A DNA stretch of 47,829 nucleotides from Ralstonia sp. ASV6 (GCF_016429285.1 NZ_JAELUI010000027.1:1-47829), one strand, 5' to 3'. Shown: positions 35,556 to 44,786, counted from the stretch's first letter. The notes: generated from the sequence alone by a model not told the origin. Numbers and translations are program-made.

Positions 35556-36500
35556 TCAGCCCACGAGCGCACTCCACAGCGTGTCGATCAGTTCCCGTTT
35601 GCGCTTGGATTGCGGGTGGCGGCGATCATGCGCGCCGTTCTGCGGGTGCTCGCGGTACAGCCGGATCTCCATCTCGATCGACAGCGTGCCACCGCCCTTG
35701 CCTTCAGCGCGCACAAGCCGCCCGGCAGCGACATCGTCACGCACCGCGCTCTCCGGCAGGAAGGCAACGCCGTGGCCCGCCAGCGCCATCACCTTGAGCG
35801 CCTCGGCCATATCGGTCTCGTAGCACTTATCGAGCAGCGGTGCCACCGGCGAGTTCTCCAGCAGCACATCGACCATGCGGCCCAGGAAGGCATTCGGCGT
35901 GTAGCTGAGGTAGGGAATCGGCTTGCGCGCTGCAGGCACCAGCCGGTAGATCGGGCGGCCGTTTGCGTCCGGCTTCGAGAACGGCGACAGCCGCTCGGTG
36001 CCCAGTACCAGCATGTCGTAGCGCGTTGGGTCGAGCTGGATCATCTGGCGTGCATGGTGATAGACCATGACGAGATCGCAGCCGCCCTCCACCAGCGTCA
36101 TCACCGCATCGTGCACGTTGAGCGCACGCAGGCGGCACTGCAGCTTGCCAACCTTCTCCTCCACTTGTGCCAGCCACCCTGGAAAGAACGTGAGCGACAG
36201 CGTGTGCGGCACAGCAAAGTCGATGGTCGACGCGCTGGCCGGACGCTGGCCCCGCATCAATGCACGCGTCTCACTCACCTGCGCGAGCATCGCCAGGGCC
36301 TGCTCGTAGAAGACCTCGCCCGCGGGCGTGAGGCGCGTGGGATAGCTTGATCGGTCGATCAATTCATTGCCCAGCCATGCTTCGAGCGACTGGATACGCC
36401 GGGAGAATGCTGGCTGCGTGACGTGCCGCAACTCCGCCGAGCGCGAAAAACTGCGTGTTTCCGCCAGGCTGATGAAGTCTTCCAGCCATTTGAGTTCCAT
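35556..36500 (-). CDS. LysR family transcriptional regulator
   Basis: This is a DNA-binding regulator of 314 residues. The winged helix-turn-helix spans about residues 1-60 (MELKWLEDFISLAETRSFSR; HVTQPAFSRRIQSLE). The effector domain includes IDFAVPHTLSLTFFPGWLAQ and the region ending HGVAFLPESAVRDDVAAGRL. It lies 163 bases upstream of gdhA and 120 bases downstream of the deaminase gene, on the same strand as both, so its target cannot be fixed by divergence. gdhA is one candidate and the transporter-deaminase cluster the other. Confidence 0.9.
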   Translation of the reverse strand: MELKWLEDFISLAETRSFSRSAELRHVTQPAFSRRIQSLEAWLGNELIDRSSYPTRLTPAGEVFYEQALAMLAQVSETRALMRGQRPASASTIDFAVPHTLSLTFFPGWLAQVEEKVGKLQCRLRALNVHDAVMTLVEGGCDLVMVYHHARQMIQLDPTRYDMLVLGTERLSPFSKPDANGRPIYRLVPAARKPIPYLSYTPNAFLGRMVDVLLENSPVAPLLDKCYETDMAEALKVMALAGHGVAFLPESAVRDDVAAGRLVRAEGKGGGTLSIEMEIRLYREHPQNGAHDRRHPQSKRKRELIDTLWSALVG

Positions 36501-36620
36501 CGCCTTGAATCCCCTTCCCCGCGGTGTCGATGGCGCCAGGGGCCGCCCGCGCACTGGCGGACGCACCCCGTTCGGGCGCCTGCTGGAAGGACATTTTAAG
36601 CGCTGCCGACACCGGCAGCC

Positions 36621-38075
36621 TCAGGCACGCATCCTTTCGGCGCGCTGTACAAGCTGTTCGACCGCCGCGCGGGCCTGTACCCCCAGCAATACAAGATCAA
36701 CACCGGGGATCGCATCCTCCTCCACAACAACACGCCCGCCCACCAGCAAAGCGCGCAGGCTCGGCCGTCCGCCACTGGCCACCGGTGCGATGGCCGGGTC
36801 ATGCAGACCGAAGTAGCGAGGATCGTCGAGCCGATAGATTGCGAGGTCGGCGCTTTGGCCCTGCGCGACGGTGCCAACGCCTTCCAGCCCGAGCACGTTG
36901 GCGCCACCGGCTGTTCCCCAGCGCACGACGTCTTCGATACGAGCGGCATCCGCACCGCCTTCCGCACTGCCGCCCTCCGCTTGGGCGCGCGCCTGCTCGC
37001 CGCGACGCGCGCGCTGCATCAACCAAGCGGCATGGGCTTCGGAAATCATGTCGGCCGCCTCGTTGGAAGCGGCCCCATCCACACCGATCGACACAGGCAT
37101 ACCCGCTGCCTCCAGCGCTGGAATATTGGCAATGCCGCTGCCAAGCCGGCCGTTGCTTTGCGGGCAGTGCGCGATCCCGGTGCCGGTCTCGCCCAGCGCA
37201 TGGATTTCCGAGGGCCCCAGTTTGACCAGATGGGCGAACCAGACATCCGGGCCGAGCCACTCATGCTCACCACAGAATGCCACCGGCGTGGTGTCGTGCA
37301 GTGCGAGGGCCACGTTCTGGTACTCCACCGTTTCTGACAGATGACTGTGCAGTCGAATACCAAGCCGACGCGCGGTGCGGGCGCATGTGCGCAACTCCTC
37401 GGGCGACATCGAATACAGCGGTGTCGTCGGCGCCATCACAACGCGGCGCATGGCATTGGGGCCAACCTGGTGGTAGCGCGCGACCAACCGCTCGCAGTCA
37501 GCCAAGTACGTGTCGAGCGGCTCCGGGCGCAGCGCTTGTGGCAAGGCACTCTCCAGACCACGCGTGCGCGTTGCGCCACCGCGGCACAGGACGAAACGCA
37601 AACCCAGTGCTTCAGCCTCTTCAAACAGGATGGCTGAGCTGTCGAACGGCATGCCTGGGTAGTAGAGATAGTTATGGTCGGCCACCGTTGCGCAGCCGCT
37701 ACGCACCAGCTCGATCAAGCCGATGCGGGCAGCCAGACGAAAGGTCTCCTCGTCGAAGGCGGCGCGAAAGCGGTACGGCGTGGCACCCAGCCAGGGAGTG
37801 AGCGTCAGATTCAGTCCCTGTGGCTCGCCTTTCAGCAACGACTGGAACAGGTGATGATGCGTGTTGATCCACGCGGGATACACCACGCAATCGGTCGCAT
37901 CCATGACGCGCTCACCGGGCCGTGGCGGCAGACGGCCAATGGCTTCGATCATGCCGCCGGCGATGCGAATGTCCGGTCCGGCAATGCGCTCGGCGTGACC
38001 GGCGCGCATGTCCTGCCCCGTGAGGATGGCCGCCGCGTTGCGGATCAGGAGCGAGGGTTCAATGGCGGGTGTCAT
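36621..38075 (-). CDS. Amidohydrolase, guanine/8-oxoguanine deaminase-like
   Basis: This metal-dependent hydrolase probably deaminates a heterocyclic base. The 484-residue product has HxH in AWINTHHHLFQSL (His73, His75), a metal/general-base region RLHSHLSETVEY, FAHLVKLGPSEI, HCPQSNGRLGSGIANI, and the late aspartate in VSIGVDGAASNEAADMISE. The GVDGAASNE sequence and overall length match proteins called 8-oxoguanine deaminase or hydroxydechloroatrazine ethylaminohydrolase. Near residue 380 there is an Ala/Gly/Glu-rich insertion. It overlaps the permease gene by four bases, so the base is likely imported by the neighbouring ABC system. Exact substrate unknown. Confidence 0.82.
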   Translation of the reverse strand: MTPAIEPSLLIRNAAAILTGQDMRAGHAERIAGPDIRIAGGMIEAIGRLPPRPGERVMDATDCVVYPAWINTHHHLFQSLLKGEPQGLNLTLTPWLGATPYRFRAAFDEETFRLAARIGLIELVRSGCATVADHNYLYYPGMPFDSSAILFEEAEALGLRFVLCRGGATRTRGLESALPQALRPEPLDTYLADCERLVARYHQVGPNAMRRVVMAPTTPLYSMSPEELRTCARTARRLGIRLHSHLSETVEYQNVALALHDTTPVAFCGEHEWLGPDVWFAHLVKLGPSEIHALGETGTGIAHCPQSNGRLGSGIANIPALEAAGMPVSIGVDGAASNEAADMISEAHAAWLMQRARRGEQARAQAEGGSAEGGADAARIEDVVRWGTAGGANVLGLEGVGTVAQGQSADLAIYRLDDPRYFGLHDPAIAPVASGGRPSLRALLVGGRVVVEEDAIPGVDLVLLGVQARAAVEQLVQRAERMRA

Positions 38076-38866
38076 GCGACCTCGCTTTCATGCCAGTGCG
38101 ACAGCACCATTCGCGACAGCGCAACCATGATCGCGAACAGCGCAATGCCGGTCAGCGTAATCAGAAAGAGCGCGGCAAACAGGCGCGGGATGTTCAATGA
38201 AAACCCCGCTTGCAGGATCTGGTAGGCCAGCCCCGCACCTGTACCACCGGTACCCGCCACAAACTCCGCGACCACGGCGCCGATCAGCGACAGCCCGCAC
38301 GAAATGCGCAAACCGCCAAAGAAGTATGGCAATGCACTCGGAATGCGCAGTCGCACGAGCGTATCCCATCGGCTCGCCCGATTGATGCGAAACAGGTTGG
38401 CCAGCCCGGGGTTGACGCTGCGCAAACCGAGCACCGTGTTCGAGATGATCGGGAACACCGCTACCAGCGTTGCACAGATGACAAGTGCAAGCGTCGGCTC
38501 CTTGACCCAGATGATGATCAGCGGCGCGATGGCCACGACTGGCGTGACCTGCAGCAGAATCGCATACGGAAACAAGCTGGCTTCGATCAACCGGCTCTGC
38601 ACGAACAGGAACGCCGCCGCCGTGCCACATGCCACCGCCAACGCGAATGCCAGCAGCGTGATCTGCAGCGTCACCCATAACGAACCGGCCAGCAGCGACC
38701 AGTCTTCGATCAGTGTCTTGCCGATTGCTACCGGAGAAGGCACGAGATAGGGCGGCACATCAAATGCCACGCAAACGGCCTGCCAGGCAAGCAGCAGCAC
38801 AATACCCACCGCAAGCGGCGCGGCCACCCGCTGTACGGCGGGTCGGGACAATAGTGGAGGATGCAT
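38072..38866 (-). CDS. ABC transporter permease (SsuC/TauC/ThiX type)
   Basis: This inner-membrane permease is 264 residues long. It has hydrophobic helices, VPPYLVPSPVAIGKTLIEDW near the start and the ATPase-coupling segment LGLRSVNPGLANLFRINRAS. The closing helix GIALFAIMVALSRMVLSHW is usual for BPD-type permeases that work with NMT1/SsuA-like binding proteins. ATG 38866 has AGGAG at good spacing. The stop overlaps the deaminase start and its frame begins just after the ATPase gene ends, so the genes form one operon. Confidence 0.88.
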   Translation of the reverse strand: MHPPLLSRPAVQRVAAPLAVGIVLLLAWQAVCVAFDVPPYLVPSPVAIGKTLIEDWSLLAGSLWVTLQITLLAFALAVACGTAAAFLFVQSRLIEASLFPYAILLQVTPVVAIAPLIIIWVKEPTLALVICATLVAVFPIISNTVLGLRSVNPGLANLFRINRASRWDTLVRLRIPSALPYFFGGLRISCGLSLIGAVVAEFVAGTGGTGAGLAYQILQAGFSLNIPRLFAALFLITLTGIALFAIMVALSRMVLSHWHESEVA

Positions 38867-38880
38867 GATGAACTCCTGGG

Positions 38881-39756
38881 TCAATCGATGACAGGTGCGC
38901 CTGTGTTGGCCTGCGTGAGCAATGCCGACAACTGCGCGCAGTACTGCATGAACATCGGCGACACGCGAAACGCTTCATCGCGCACGGTCGGCCCTTCGAT
39001 CGGCACATCGGCGATCACGCGGCCGGGGCGCGCCGCCATCACGATCACGCGGCTCGACAGATAAACCGCCTCGTAGATGCTGTGCGTAACGAACACCACC
39101 GTGAGCCCCCGCTCGGCCCACAACGCGCGCAAATCGGCATCGAGCTTGTTGCGAGTGAATTCATCAAGCGCGCCAAATGGCTCGTCCATCAGCAGCAGGT
39201 CCGGATGCGTAGCCAGGGCTCGCGCAATCGATACACGCATCTGCATGCCGCCTGACAGCTCGCGCGGATACACCTGCCCGAATTGACCGAGCCCAACCAG
39301 CGACAGCGCGCGCCGCACACGCTCATCGGCTTCCGGGCGCGGCATGCGGGCGAGGTCGAGAGGCAGACGGGCGTTCTCGACCACCTTGGCCCACGGCATC
39401 AGCGTGGCCTCCTGGAACACCATCGCCAGCGTGCGGCCCGGTGTGCCGACACCAGCGGCAAGTGTGGGCCCGCCCCACCAACGCACGTGACCGGCCGATG
39501 GTTGCTCCAACCCGGCAAACAGCTTGAGCAGCGTGCTCTTGCCGCAGCCGGATGGCCCGAGCAACGAAACGAACTCGCCCGGCTGGATGGCAAGCTTCAC
39601 GCGCTCAAGAGCCACGGTACCGTTTGGATAGGTCTTCTCGACCTGGTTGGCAAACAGCGCCGGCGCATCGCTACTGCGCATGCCATCAAGCGGTGGTTGG
39701 CCGCCGCCAAGCGGTACGGGCGCACCCGTCCGGTTGCTACGAGAGACGAGCGACAT
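38881..39756 (-). CDS. ABC transporter ATP-binding protein (SsuB/TauB/ThiZ type)
   Basis: This ATPase of 291 residues energises the neighbouring permease. Walker A is LLGPSGCGKSTLLKLFAGLE, the Q-loop VFQEATLMPW, the signature LSGGMQMRVSIARALATHPD, Walker B LLLMDEPFGALDE and the H-loop FVTHSIYEAVYLSSR. This set is typical of the nitrate/sulfonate/taurine/pyrimidine group. An extra 30-residue hydrophilic N-terminus precedes the domain. ATG 39756 is preceded by AAGGGGG. Confidence 0.9.
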   Translation of the reverse strand: MSLVSRSNRTGAPVPLGGGQPPLDGMRSSDAPALFANQVEKTYPNGTVALERVKLAIQPGEFVSLLGPSGCGKSTLLKLFAGLEQPSAGHVRWWGGPTLAAGVGTPGRTLAMVFQEATLMPWAKVVENARLPLDLARMPRPEADERVRRALSLVGLGQFGQVYPRELSGGMQMRVSIARALATHPDLLLMDEPFGALDEFTRNKLDADLRALWAERGLTVVFVTHSIYEAVYLSSRVIVMAARPGRVIADVPIEGPTVRDEAFRVSPMFMQYCAQLSALLTQANTGAPVID

Positions 39757-39810
39757 GGGGACCCCCTTGGCCAAATCGTGGTTGCGCTTTGTTCGTGGCA
39801 GTGATGGCGT

Positions 39811-40794
39811 TCAAGGCATCACCTTCAGGTCTTTGACGAATTGCGTGGTGTAAGCCCGCTTCCAATCCACGTCGGCTTTCAGCAAGCCCGCACTCACCAT
39901 GAAGTCGCGCGTTTGCTTCCAGCGTGCGTCGGTCATGACACCAATGCCCAGCGTGACCGCATCGCCACCCGTAATCATGCGGAATTGCTTGAGCTTCTCC
40001 AGCCCATAGGCGAGCTGGTCATCGTGCATGTTGGGATTGTCGTGCTTGATGAGCGCATTGGCCGGCGCAGGGTCGGCCAGGTAACTCTTCCAGCCCTCCA
40101 TCGATGCGCGCACGAAGCGGGCGACCAGGTCGGGCTTGTCTTTGACGGTTTTGTCCATCGCCACGATGGTGGTGCCGTACGGCGGGTAGCCGTCATCGGC
40201 AAACAGGAAGAAATGCGTCTTCGCCCCGGCCTTGTCGGCGCTGAACAACTCAGACGACGCATAGGCTTGCTGCGCGGATTTCGGATCGGCAAGAAAGGGT
40301 TGCAGATTGAACGTGTAGACGCGCGACTGCGCTTCGTCCAGCTTGTACTTGCCCTTTAGCCACGGCCACCACGTCGTACGTCCGGAGGTGGAGACAAGGA
40401 CGCTTCGCCCCCTGAGATCGGCCAGGCTCTTGACGTCCTCGTGGGTCATCATGCCCTGCGGGTCGGCTTGCATGGAAGCGCCCACCGTGGTGACGGGCAC
40501 GCCCTGCTCAACGCTCTTGAGCACCTGCAGGTCATAACCCATGAGGAAATCTGCCTGCCCGCTGGTCAGGATCTGCATACCGTTGACCTGCGGCCCGCCC
40601 ATGCGTATCTGCACGTCAAGCCCGTACTTTTTGTAGAGGCCGGTGGCAACGGCCTGATAGAAGCCGCCATGTTCGGCCTGGGCATACCAGGAGGTGAGAA
40701 AGACGACCTTATCCAGTGCAAACGCACTGGCAGAGCAGAAGAAGGTGGCGATGGCAGCCAGCCCGAAAAGGCGGCGAAGGAGGCGAGGTTTCAT
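39811..40794 (-). CDS. NMT1/THI5-like periplasmic substrate-binding protein
   Basis: This is the solute receptor of the ABC system. The 327-residue precursor has a signal peptide ending near ASAFA|LDK. The domain opens KVVFLTSWYAQAEHGGFYQA, a strong match to NMT1/THI5-like proteins (ThiY type), which bind pyrimidine precursors and related heterocycles. GLDVQIRMGGPQVNGMQIL and the hinge region follow. It is first in the operon: binding protein, ATPase, permease, deaminase. The ligand is unknown, but the class suits a nucleobase-like compound. Confidence 0.87.
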   Translation of the reverse strand: MKPRLLRRLFGLAAIATFFCSASAFALDKVVFLTSWYAQAEHGGFYQAVATGLYKKYGLDVQIRMGGPQVNGMQILTSGQADFLMGYDLQVLKSVEQGVPVTTVGASMQADPQGMMTHEDVKSLADLRGRSVLVSTSGRTTWWPWLKGKYKLDEAQSRVYTFNLQPFLADPKSAQQAYASSELFSADKAGAKTHFFLFADDGYPPYGTTIVAMDKTVKDKPDLVARFVRASMEGWKSYLADPAPANALIKHDNPNMHDDQLAYGLEKLKQFRMITGGDAVTLGIGVMTDARWKQTRDFMVSAGLLKADVDWKRAYTTQFVKDLKVMP

Positions 40795-40932
40795 GGCGGG
40801 GCGCGGTTTGAGCTGTCGTTCAACACGCCTGCAGCTACGCCATCATGAGAGCCCATGCGGTTCGATGGAGGCCGGGCATTGCGTCATGAAGGCACGGCCA
40901 TGCGCCGGACAACCGGACGCGCAGGCGCGGCT

Positions 40933-41272
40933 TTCAAGAGCAATTTCCGGCTGCTGCGTTGATCGTGCGAAGTGCCGGAGGGCACCTCTCACAGCAGTGA
41001 ACGCTTCTACTCTCGCCTCGTGTTTTGCAACTTTCATACCATCCGCCACAGCGTCATGCAGATACGCATGCGCACGGTATCGACACGCCAGCGCTGTGCA
41101 TGGCGTGCGCATCGAAGGTGCGCGCGAACCCTCTATGGTGCATACGAAAGCAAGCCACGGCCTGCAGCTTGCGCCCTTGGGCGTTGGCCTGAACCTTGCG
41201 TGATTCCCTGCAAGAGTAGAAGCGTTCAGCAGCCGTGCGCAGCGTGCCGGCTGGCCGGGAATTGCTCTTGAA
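40933..41272. repeat. 340-bp element with two pairs of inverted repeats (MITE-like)
   Basis: Outer pair: TTCAAGAGCAATTTCCGGC (40933-40951) against 41254-41272, 19 bases with one mismatch. Inner pair: TGAACGCTTCTACTCTCGC (40998-41016) against 41210-41228, 19 bases with one mismatch. About 193 bases lie between the inner arms, with further short dyads. The sequence between outer and inner arms differs in length on the two sides (46 and 25 bases). I see no transposase and no clear target-site duplication. It fills most of the 609-base gap (40795-41403) between the importer and the oxygenase gene. Confidence 0.7.
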
Positions 41273-41403
41273 GTCGGAACAGGCCGAGCCGCAAGGGTTG
41301 GCCTGTGTACCGTTTGGAACTTCAAGACACTGCCATCGCTTTTGCGCTTGGTCTTGCGGCTCCTGGTCCGACATTCATCGACCTTCTTTCGCATGGAGTC
41401 CAC

Positions 41404-42411
41404 ATGACCACGCTCGCCACCTCCTCCTACACGCTCACCGAGCTCGACAAGGAAGCCCGCATGGGCGGATTGGGTTCGGAAACCGATTCGCGTGAAATCC
41501 ACCGCATCGACCTTTCCGATTTCGATGCGCGCCGCGCACAGATCACCAACGCGTTGTGGGTCGCCGCCACCGATGTCGGCTTCTTCCAGCTCGTCAATCA
41601 TGGGATCGACCTGGCGCAGGTACACGGTGCATTCGAGATGGCACAACGCTTCTTCGCGCTGCCAGATGGCGTCAAGGCGCAGTACCCGCTGCAGCGTGCG
41701 CTGAATAGTGGTTGGGAAAGCCGCGCACAGGTGCGCCCGTCCACTGGCACCCAGGATCAGAAAGAGTCTTACCAGATCACGCTACCGCACATGACCCCGC
41801 TATGGCCGAGCGAAGACGAGTTGCCCGGTTTCCGCGCGGCCATGCTGGCGTTCGAGGCGCAGTGTTGGCAACTGGGCATGCGCGTGCTGTCGTGCTTTGC
41901 CGACAAGCTCGGATTTGACGCGGATTTCTTTACGCGCGCACACGACCCATCGAGCCCGACCTATCAGAGCACATTGCGGCTGCTGCACTACTTTCCGACC
42001 GATCCGTCCATGCCGAGCGGCCTCTGGCGCGCCGGCGCACACACAGATTTCGATTGCCTGACGCTGCTGTTCCAGCGTACCGGCCAGGGTGGCCTGCAAT
42101 TGTGTCCGGGCAAGGAAATGCAAGGCGAGGCATGGACCAGCATCGAACCGGCGGACGATGTCATCACCTGCAATATCGGCGACATGCTGATGCGGTGGAG
42201 CGACGACCGACTGCCGTCGAACTTCCATCGGGTGCGCAACCCATTGCCGCACGAGTACCAGGGTTCGCGCTACAGCCTTGCTTTCTTCTGTCAGGCCAAC
42301 CGTGACGTAATGATCGAAAGCCCGTCCGGCAAGTACGTGCCGATCAGCGCGGAGGACTACCTGCGCCAGCGTGTCGCCGCCAACTTCCACGCGGTAGCGC
42401 AGGCCATGTAG
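41404..42411 (+). CDS. 2-oxoglutarate/Fe(II)-dependent oxygenase, isopenicillin N synthase-like
   Basis: This is a DIOX_N/2OG-Fe(II) oxygenase of 335 residues. The N-terminal domain has IHRIDLSDF and TDVGFFQLVNHGIDL. Iron ligands are His213 and Asp215 in GAHTDFDCLTLLFQ and His275 in PSNFHRVRNPLP. The 2-oxoglutarate site is Arg289 with Ser291 in RYSLAFF. The cofactor set is complete. The same fold family includes fungal thymine 7-hydroxylase. ATG 41404 is preceded by GGAGTCCAC. It faces away from the importer-deaminase operon, which suggests but does not prove a common pathway. Confidence 0.9.
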   Translation: MTTLATSSYTLTELDKEARMGGLGSETDSREIHRIDLSDFDARRAQITNALWVAATDVGFFQLVNHGIDLAQVHGAFEMAQRFFALPDGVKAQYPLQRALNSGWESRAQVRPSTGTQDQKESYQITLPHMTPLWPSEDELPGFRAAMLAFEAQCWQLGMRVLSCFADKLGFDADFFTRAHDPSSPTYQSTLRLLHYFPTDPSMPSGLWRAGAHTDFDCLTLLFQRTGQGGLQLCPGKEMQGEAWTSIEPADDVITCNIGDMLMRWSDDRLPSNFHRVRNPLPHEYQGSRYSLAFFCQANRDVMIESPSGKYVPISAEDYLRQRVAANFHAVAQAM

Positions 42412-42414
42412 CCG

Positions 42415-44238
42415 TCAGATGGCCGCTTCCTGTTCGCGCTCGGGCTCGCGCGCCTGCATGCGCCACATCTGCGCGTAACGCCCTTCGGCGCGCAGCAGTT
42501 GTTCATGCGTGCCACGCTCGATGATGCGGCCGTGCTCCATCACCAGGATCTGGTGCGCGCCCACGATGGTGGACAGGCGGTGCGCGATGACCAGCGTGGT
42601 GTGATTCTGCGCCAGGCGCATCAGCTCTTCCTGGATGGCGTGCTCGGTGCGCGAGTCGAGCGCCGAAGTGGCCTCGTCGAACACCAGAATCGGCGGACGC
42701 TTGAGCAGCGTCCGCGCGATCGCCACGCGCTGCTTCTCGCCACCGGAGAGCTTCAGCCCACGCTCACCGACCTGTGTGTCGTAGCCATCAGGCAGCGATT
42801 CGACAAAGTGGTGGATCTGCGCGGCGCGGGCGGCTTCGATCACCTCTTCGCGTGTCGCCTCGGGGCGGCCGTAGGCGATGTTGTAGTAGATGCTGTCGTT
42901 GAAGAGCACCGTGTCTTGCGGAACGATGCCGATGGCTGCACGCACGCTCGCTTGCGTAACGTCGCGCAAGTCCTGGCCGTCGATTTCAATGGCGCCGGAT
43001 TTGACGTCGTAGAAGCGGAACAGCAAGCGCGCGAGTGTCGACTTGCCCGAGCCACTTTGTCCGACGACCGCCGTGGTCGTGCCTGCAGGAATGGTGAAGT
43101 CGACATCAAACAGGATCTGGCGCTTGGCCTCGTAGCTGAAGTCCACATGCGCGAACCGCACCTCACCAGCGTGGACAGCCAGCGGTTGGGCATCCGGCTT
43201 GTCGGCCACCTCGCGATTGGTTTGCAGCAGGTGGAACATGCGGTCCATGTCGGTCACCGCCTGCTTCAGCTCACGGTAGATCACACCCAGGAAATTGAGC
43301 GGAATGTAGATCTGCAGCATCAGCGTGTTGACCAGCACGAGGTCGCCCAGCGTCATGTGCCCAGCCGCTACACCCTGCGTGGCGCGATACAGGATCAGGA
43401 TCAGCGCAGTGGCCACGATGACCTGCTGACCAAAGTTCAGCAGCGACAGCGAGCTCTGCGAGCGAATGGCGGCAGCGCGGTACTTCTGCAAGTTTTCGTC
43501 GTAGCGGCGCGCTTCGTACTCTTCGTTGCCGAAGTACTTGACCGTCTCGAAGTTCAGCAGCGAATCGATCGCCTTCTGATTGGCGCGCGAGTCCAGCTCG
43601 TTCATCTTGCGGCGGAAGTGCGTGCGCCAGTTCGTTACCGTCACCGTAAAGACGATGTAGCTGACCAGCGCGCAGAACGTGATGAGCGCGAACCACACGT
43701 CGTACTTCACAAAGAAGTACGTGATGACAAGGCCCACTTCCACCAGCGTCGGCAAGATGCTGTAGAGCGAATACGAGATCAGCGACTGGATACCGCGCGT
43801 ACCACGCTCGATGTCGCGGCTCATGCCGCCGGTCTGGCGCTCCAGGTGAAAGCGCAGCGACAGCGCATGCAGATGCCGGAACACCTGGAGCGCGAGCGTG
43901 CGCACCGAGCTCTCCGTCACCTTCGCAAAGAGAATTTCACGCAGCTCAGAGAACAGCGACGTCGACAGCCGCAGCAGCCCATACCCGATGATGATGCCTA
44001 CCGGCACGACCAGCAGCGCGCGCGGGTCCGAAAGCGATACGTTCATCGCATCGATCAGCCGCTTCATGACCATCGGCACGCCAAGGTTGGCGACCTTGGC
44101 CGCGATCAGAAACGTCAGCGCAAACCCGACACGCCACTTGTAGGCCAACAGGTACGGCAGCAGGCTCTTGATGGTGCGCCAGTCACCGCGGTTACCCCCG
44201 GGCGGAGGCGGTTCGGAAGAGGCGGGGAAGCGGCGCAT
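42415..44238 (-). CDS. ATM1/HMT1-type ABC exporter (fused permease and ATPase)
   Basis: This half-transporter of 607 residues resembles bacterial Atm1 proteins and mitochondrial ABCB7, which export glutathione-type thiols or metal conjugates. Six transmembrane helices fill about residues 30-330, including RQTGGMSRDIERGTRGIQS, which is diagnostic of the ATM1 group, and LLNFETVKYFGNEEYEARRY. The ATPase has [38 protein letters not shown] and LVFDEATSALD. ATG 44238 is preferred to GTG 44277, although neither has a clear ribosome-binding site. The thioesterase gene is divergent. Confidence 0.9.
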   Translation of the reverse strand: MRRFPASSEPPPPGGNRGDWRTIKSLLPYLLAYKWRVGFALTFLIAAKVANLGVPMVMKRLIDAMNVSLSDPRALLVVPVGIIIGYGLLRLSTSLFSELREILFAKVTESSVRTLALQVFRHLHALSLRFHLERQTGGMSRDIERGTRGIQSLISYSLYSILPTLVEVGLVITYFFVKYDVWFALITFCALVSYIVFTVTVTNWRTHFRRKMNELDSRANQKAIDSLLNFETVKYFGNEEYEARRYDENLQKYRAAAIRSQSSLSLLNFGQQVIVATALILILYRATQGVAAGHMTLGDLVLVNTLMLQIYIPLNFLGVIYRELKQAVTDMDRMFHLLQTNREVADKPDAQPLAVHAGEVRFAHVDFSYEAKRQILFDVDFTIPAGTTTAVVGQSGSGKSTLARLLFRFYDVKSGAIEIDGQDLRDVTQASVRAAIGIVPQDTVLFNDSIYYNIAYGRPEATREEVIEAARAAQIHHFVESLPDGYDTQVGERGLKLSGGEKQRVAIARTLLKRPPILVFDEATSALDSRTEHAIQEELMRLAQNHTTLVIAHRLSTIVGAHQILVMEHGRIIERGTHEQLLRAEGRYAQMWRMQAREPEREQEAAI

Positions 44239-44347
44239 GTGCGGTGCAATAAAATGGCGGATTGTGTATTCTCCCACCGATCACCTGCGTACGCCCCGCA
44301 CCCGCTGGTGGGTACTTCTCTCCGCTTCAATGCTGCCCTGCATCATC

Positions 44348-44767
44348 ATGTCCGATACCCAAGCCTCCACTGAAACCGTCAAGCTGCCCGCCGGCAAGCA
44401 ACCCGCTGTGCGTGTCATGCCGATGCCGTCCGACGCCAACGTGCACGGCGACGTGTTCGGCGGCTGGATCATGTCGCAGGTCGACATTGCCGGGTCGATT
44501 CCGGCGGTGGTGCGTGCCAACGGGCGCGTGGCGACGATTGCGGTCAACTCGTTCGTCTTCAAGCAGCCCGTGTACGTAGGCGACCTGGTGAGCTTCTATG
44601 CCGAGGTGGTCAAGACTGGCCGCACTTCCATCACCGTGGATGTCGAGGTCTATGCGCAGCGCATGGGCACCAACGGCCGCCACGCCACCGTCAAGGTCAC
44701 GGAAGCCACCCTCACCTACGTCGCCACCGACGAGACCCGCAAACCGCGCGTGCTGCCGCAGCAGTAA
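44348..44767 (+). CDS. Acyl-CoA thioesterase (YciA-like hotdog fold)
   Basis: This enzyme hydrolyses acyl-CoA thioesters. The 139-residue product has a single hotdog domain with PSDANVHGDVFGGWIMSQVD, holding the catalytic Asp and the helix of the fold, and ATIAVNSFVFKQPVYVGDL. These are hallmarks of YciA and related acyl-CoA hydrolases. ATG 44348 is chosen; ATG 44330 is six codons upstream and in frame. A terminator follows. Confidence 0.92.
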   Translation: MSDTQASTETVKLPAGKQPAVRVMPMPSDANVHGDVFGGWIMSQVDIAGSIPAVVRANGRVATIAVNSFVFKQPVYVGDLVSFYAEVVKTGRTSITVDVEVYAQRMGTNGRHATVKVTEATLTYVATDETRKPRVLPQQ

Positions 44768-44786
44768 ATCGCAGCCTTGAATAAAA

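Noticed and set aside
40795-40932. TPP or purine riboswitch before the NMT1-like binding protein
   Set aside because: No THI-box CTGAGA element or purine aptamer core is visible on the minus strand.
40843-41646. A 267-residue minus-strand frame through the inverted-repeat element
   Set aside because: It crosses the element and runs antisense into the oxygenase gene. It has no recognisable domain and contains both inner repeat arms as unrelated peptide.
42499-44373. A 624-residue plus-strand frame opposite the ATM1-type exporter
   Set aside because: It is antisense to a clear ABC exporter and very rich in Arg, His, Gln and Val.
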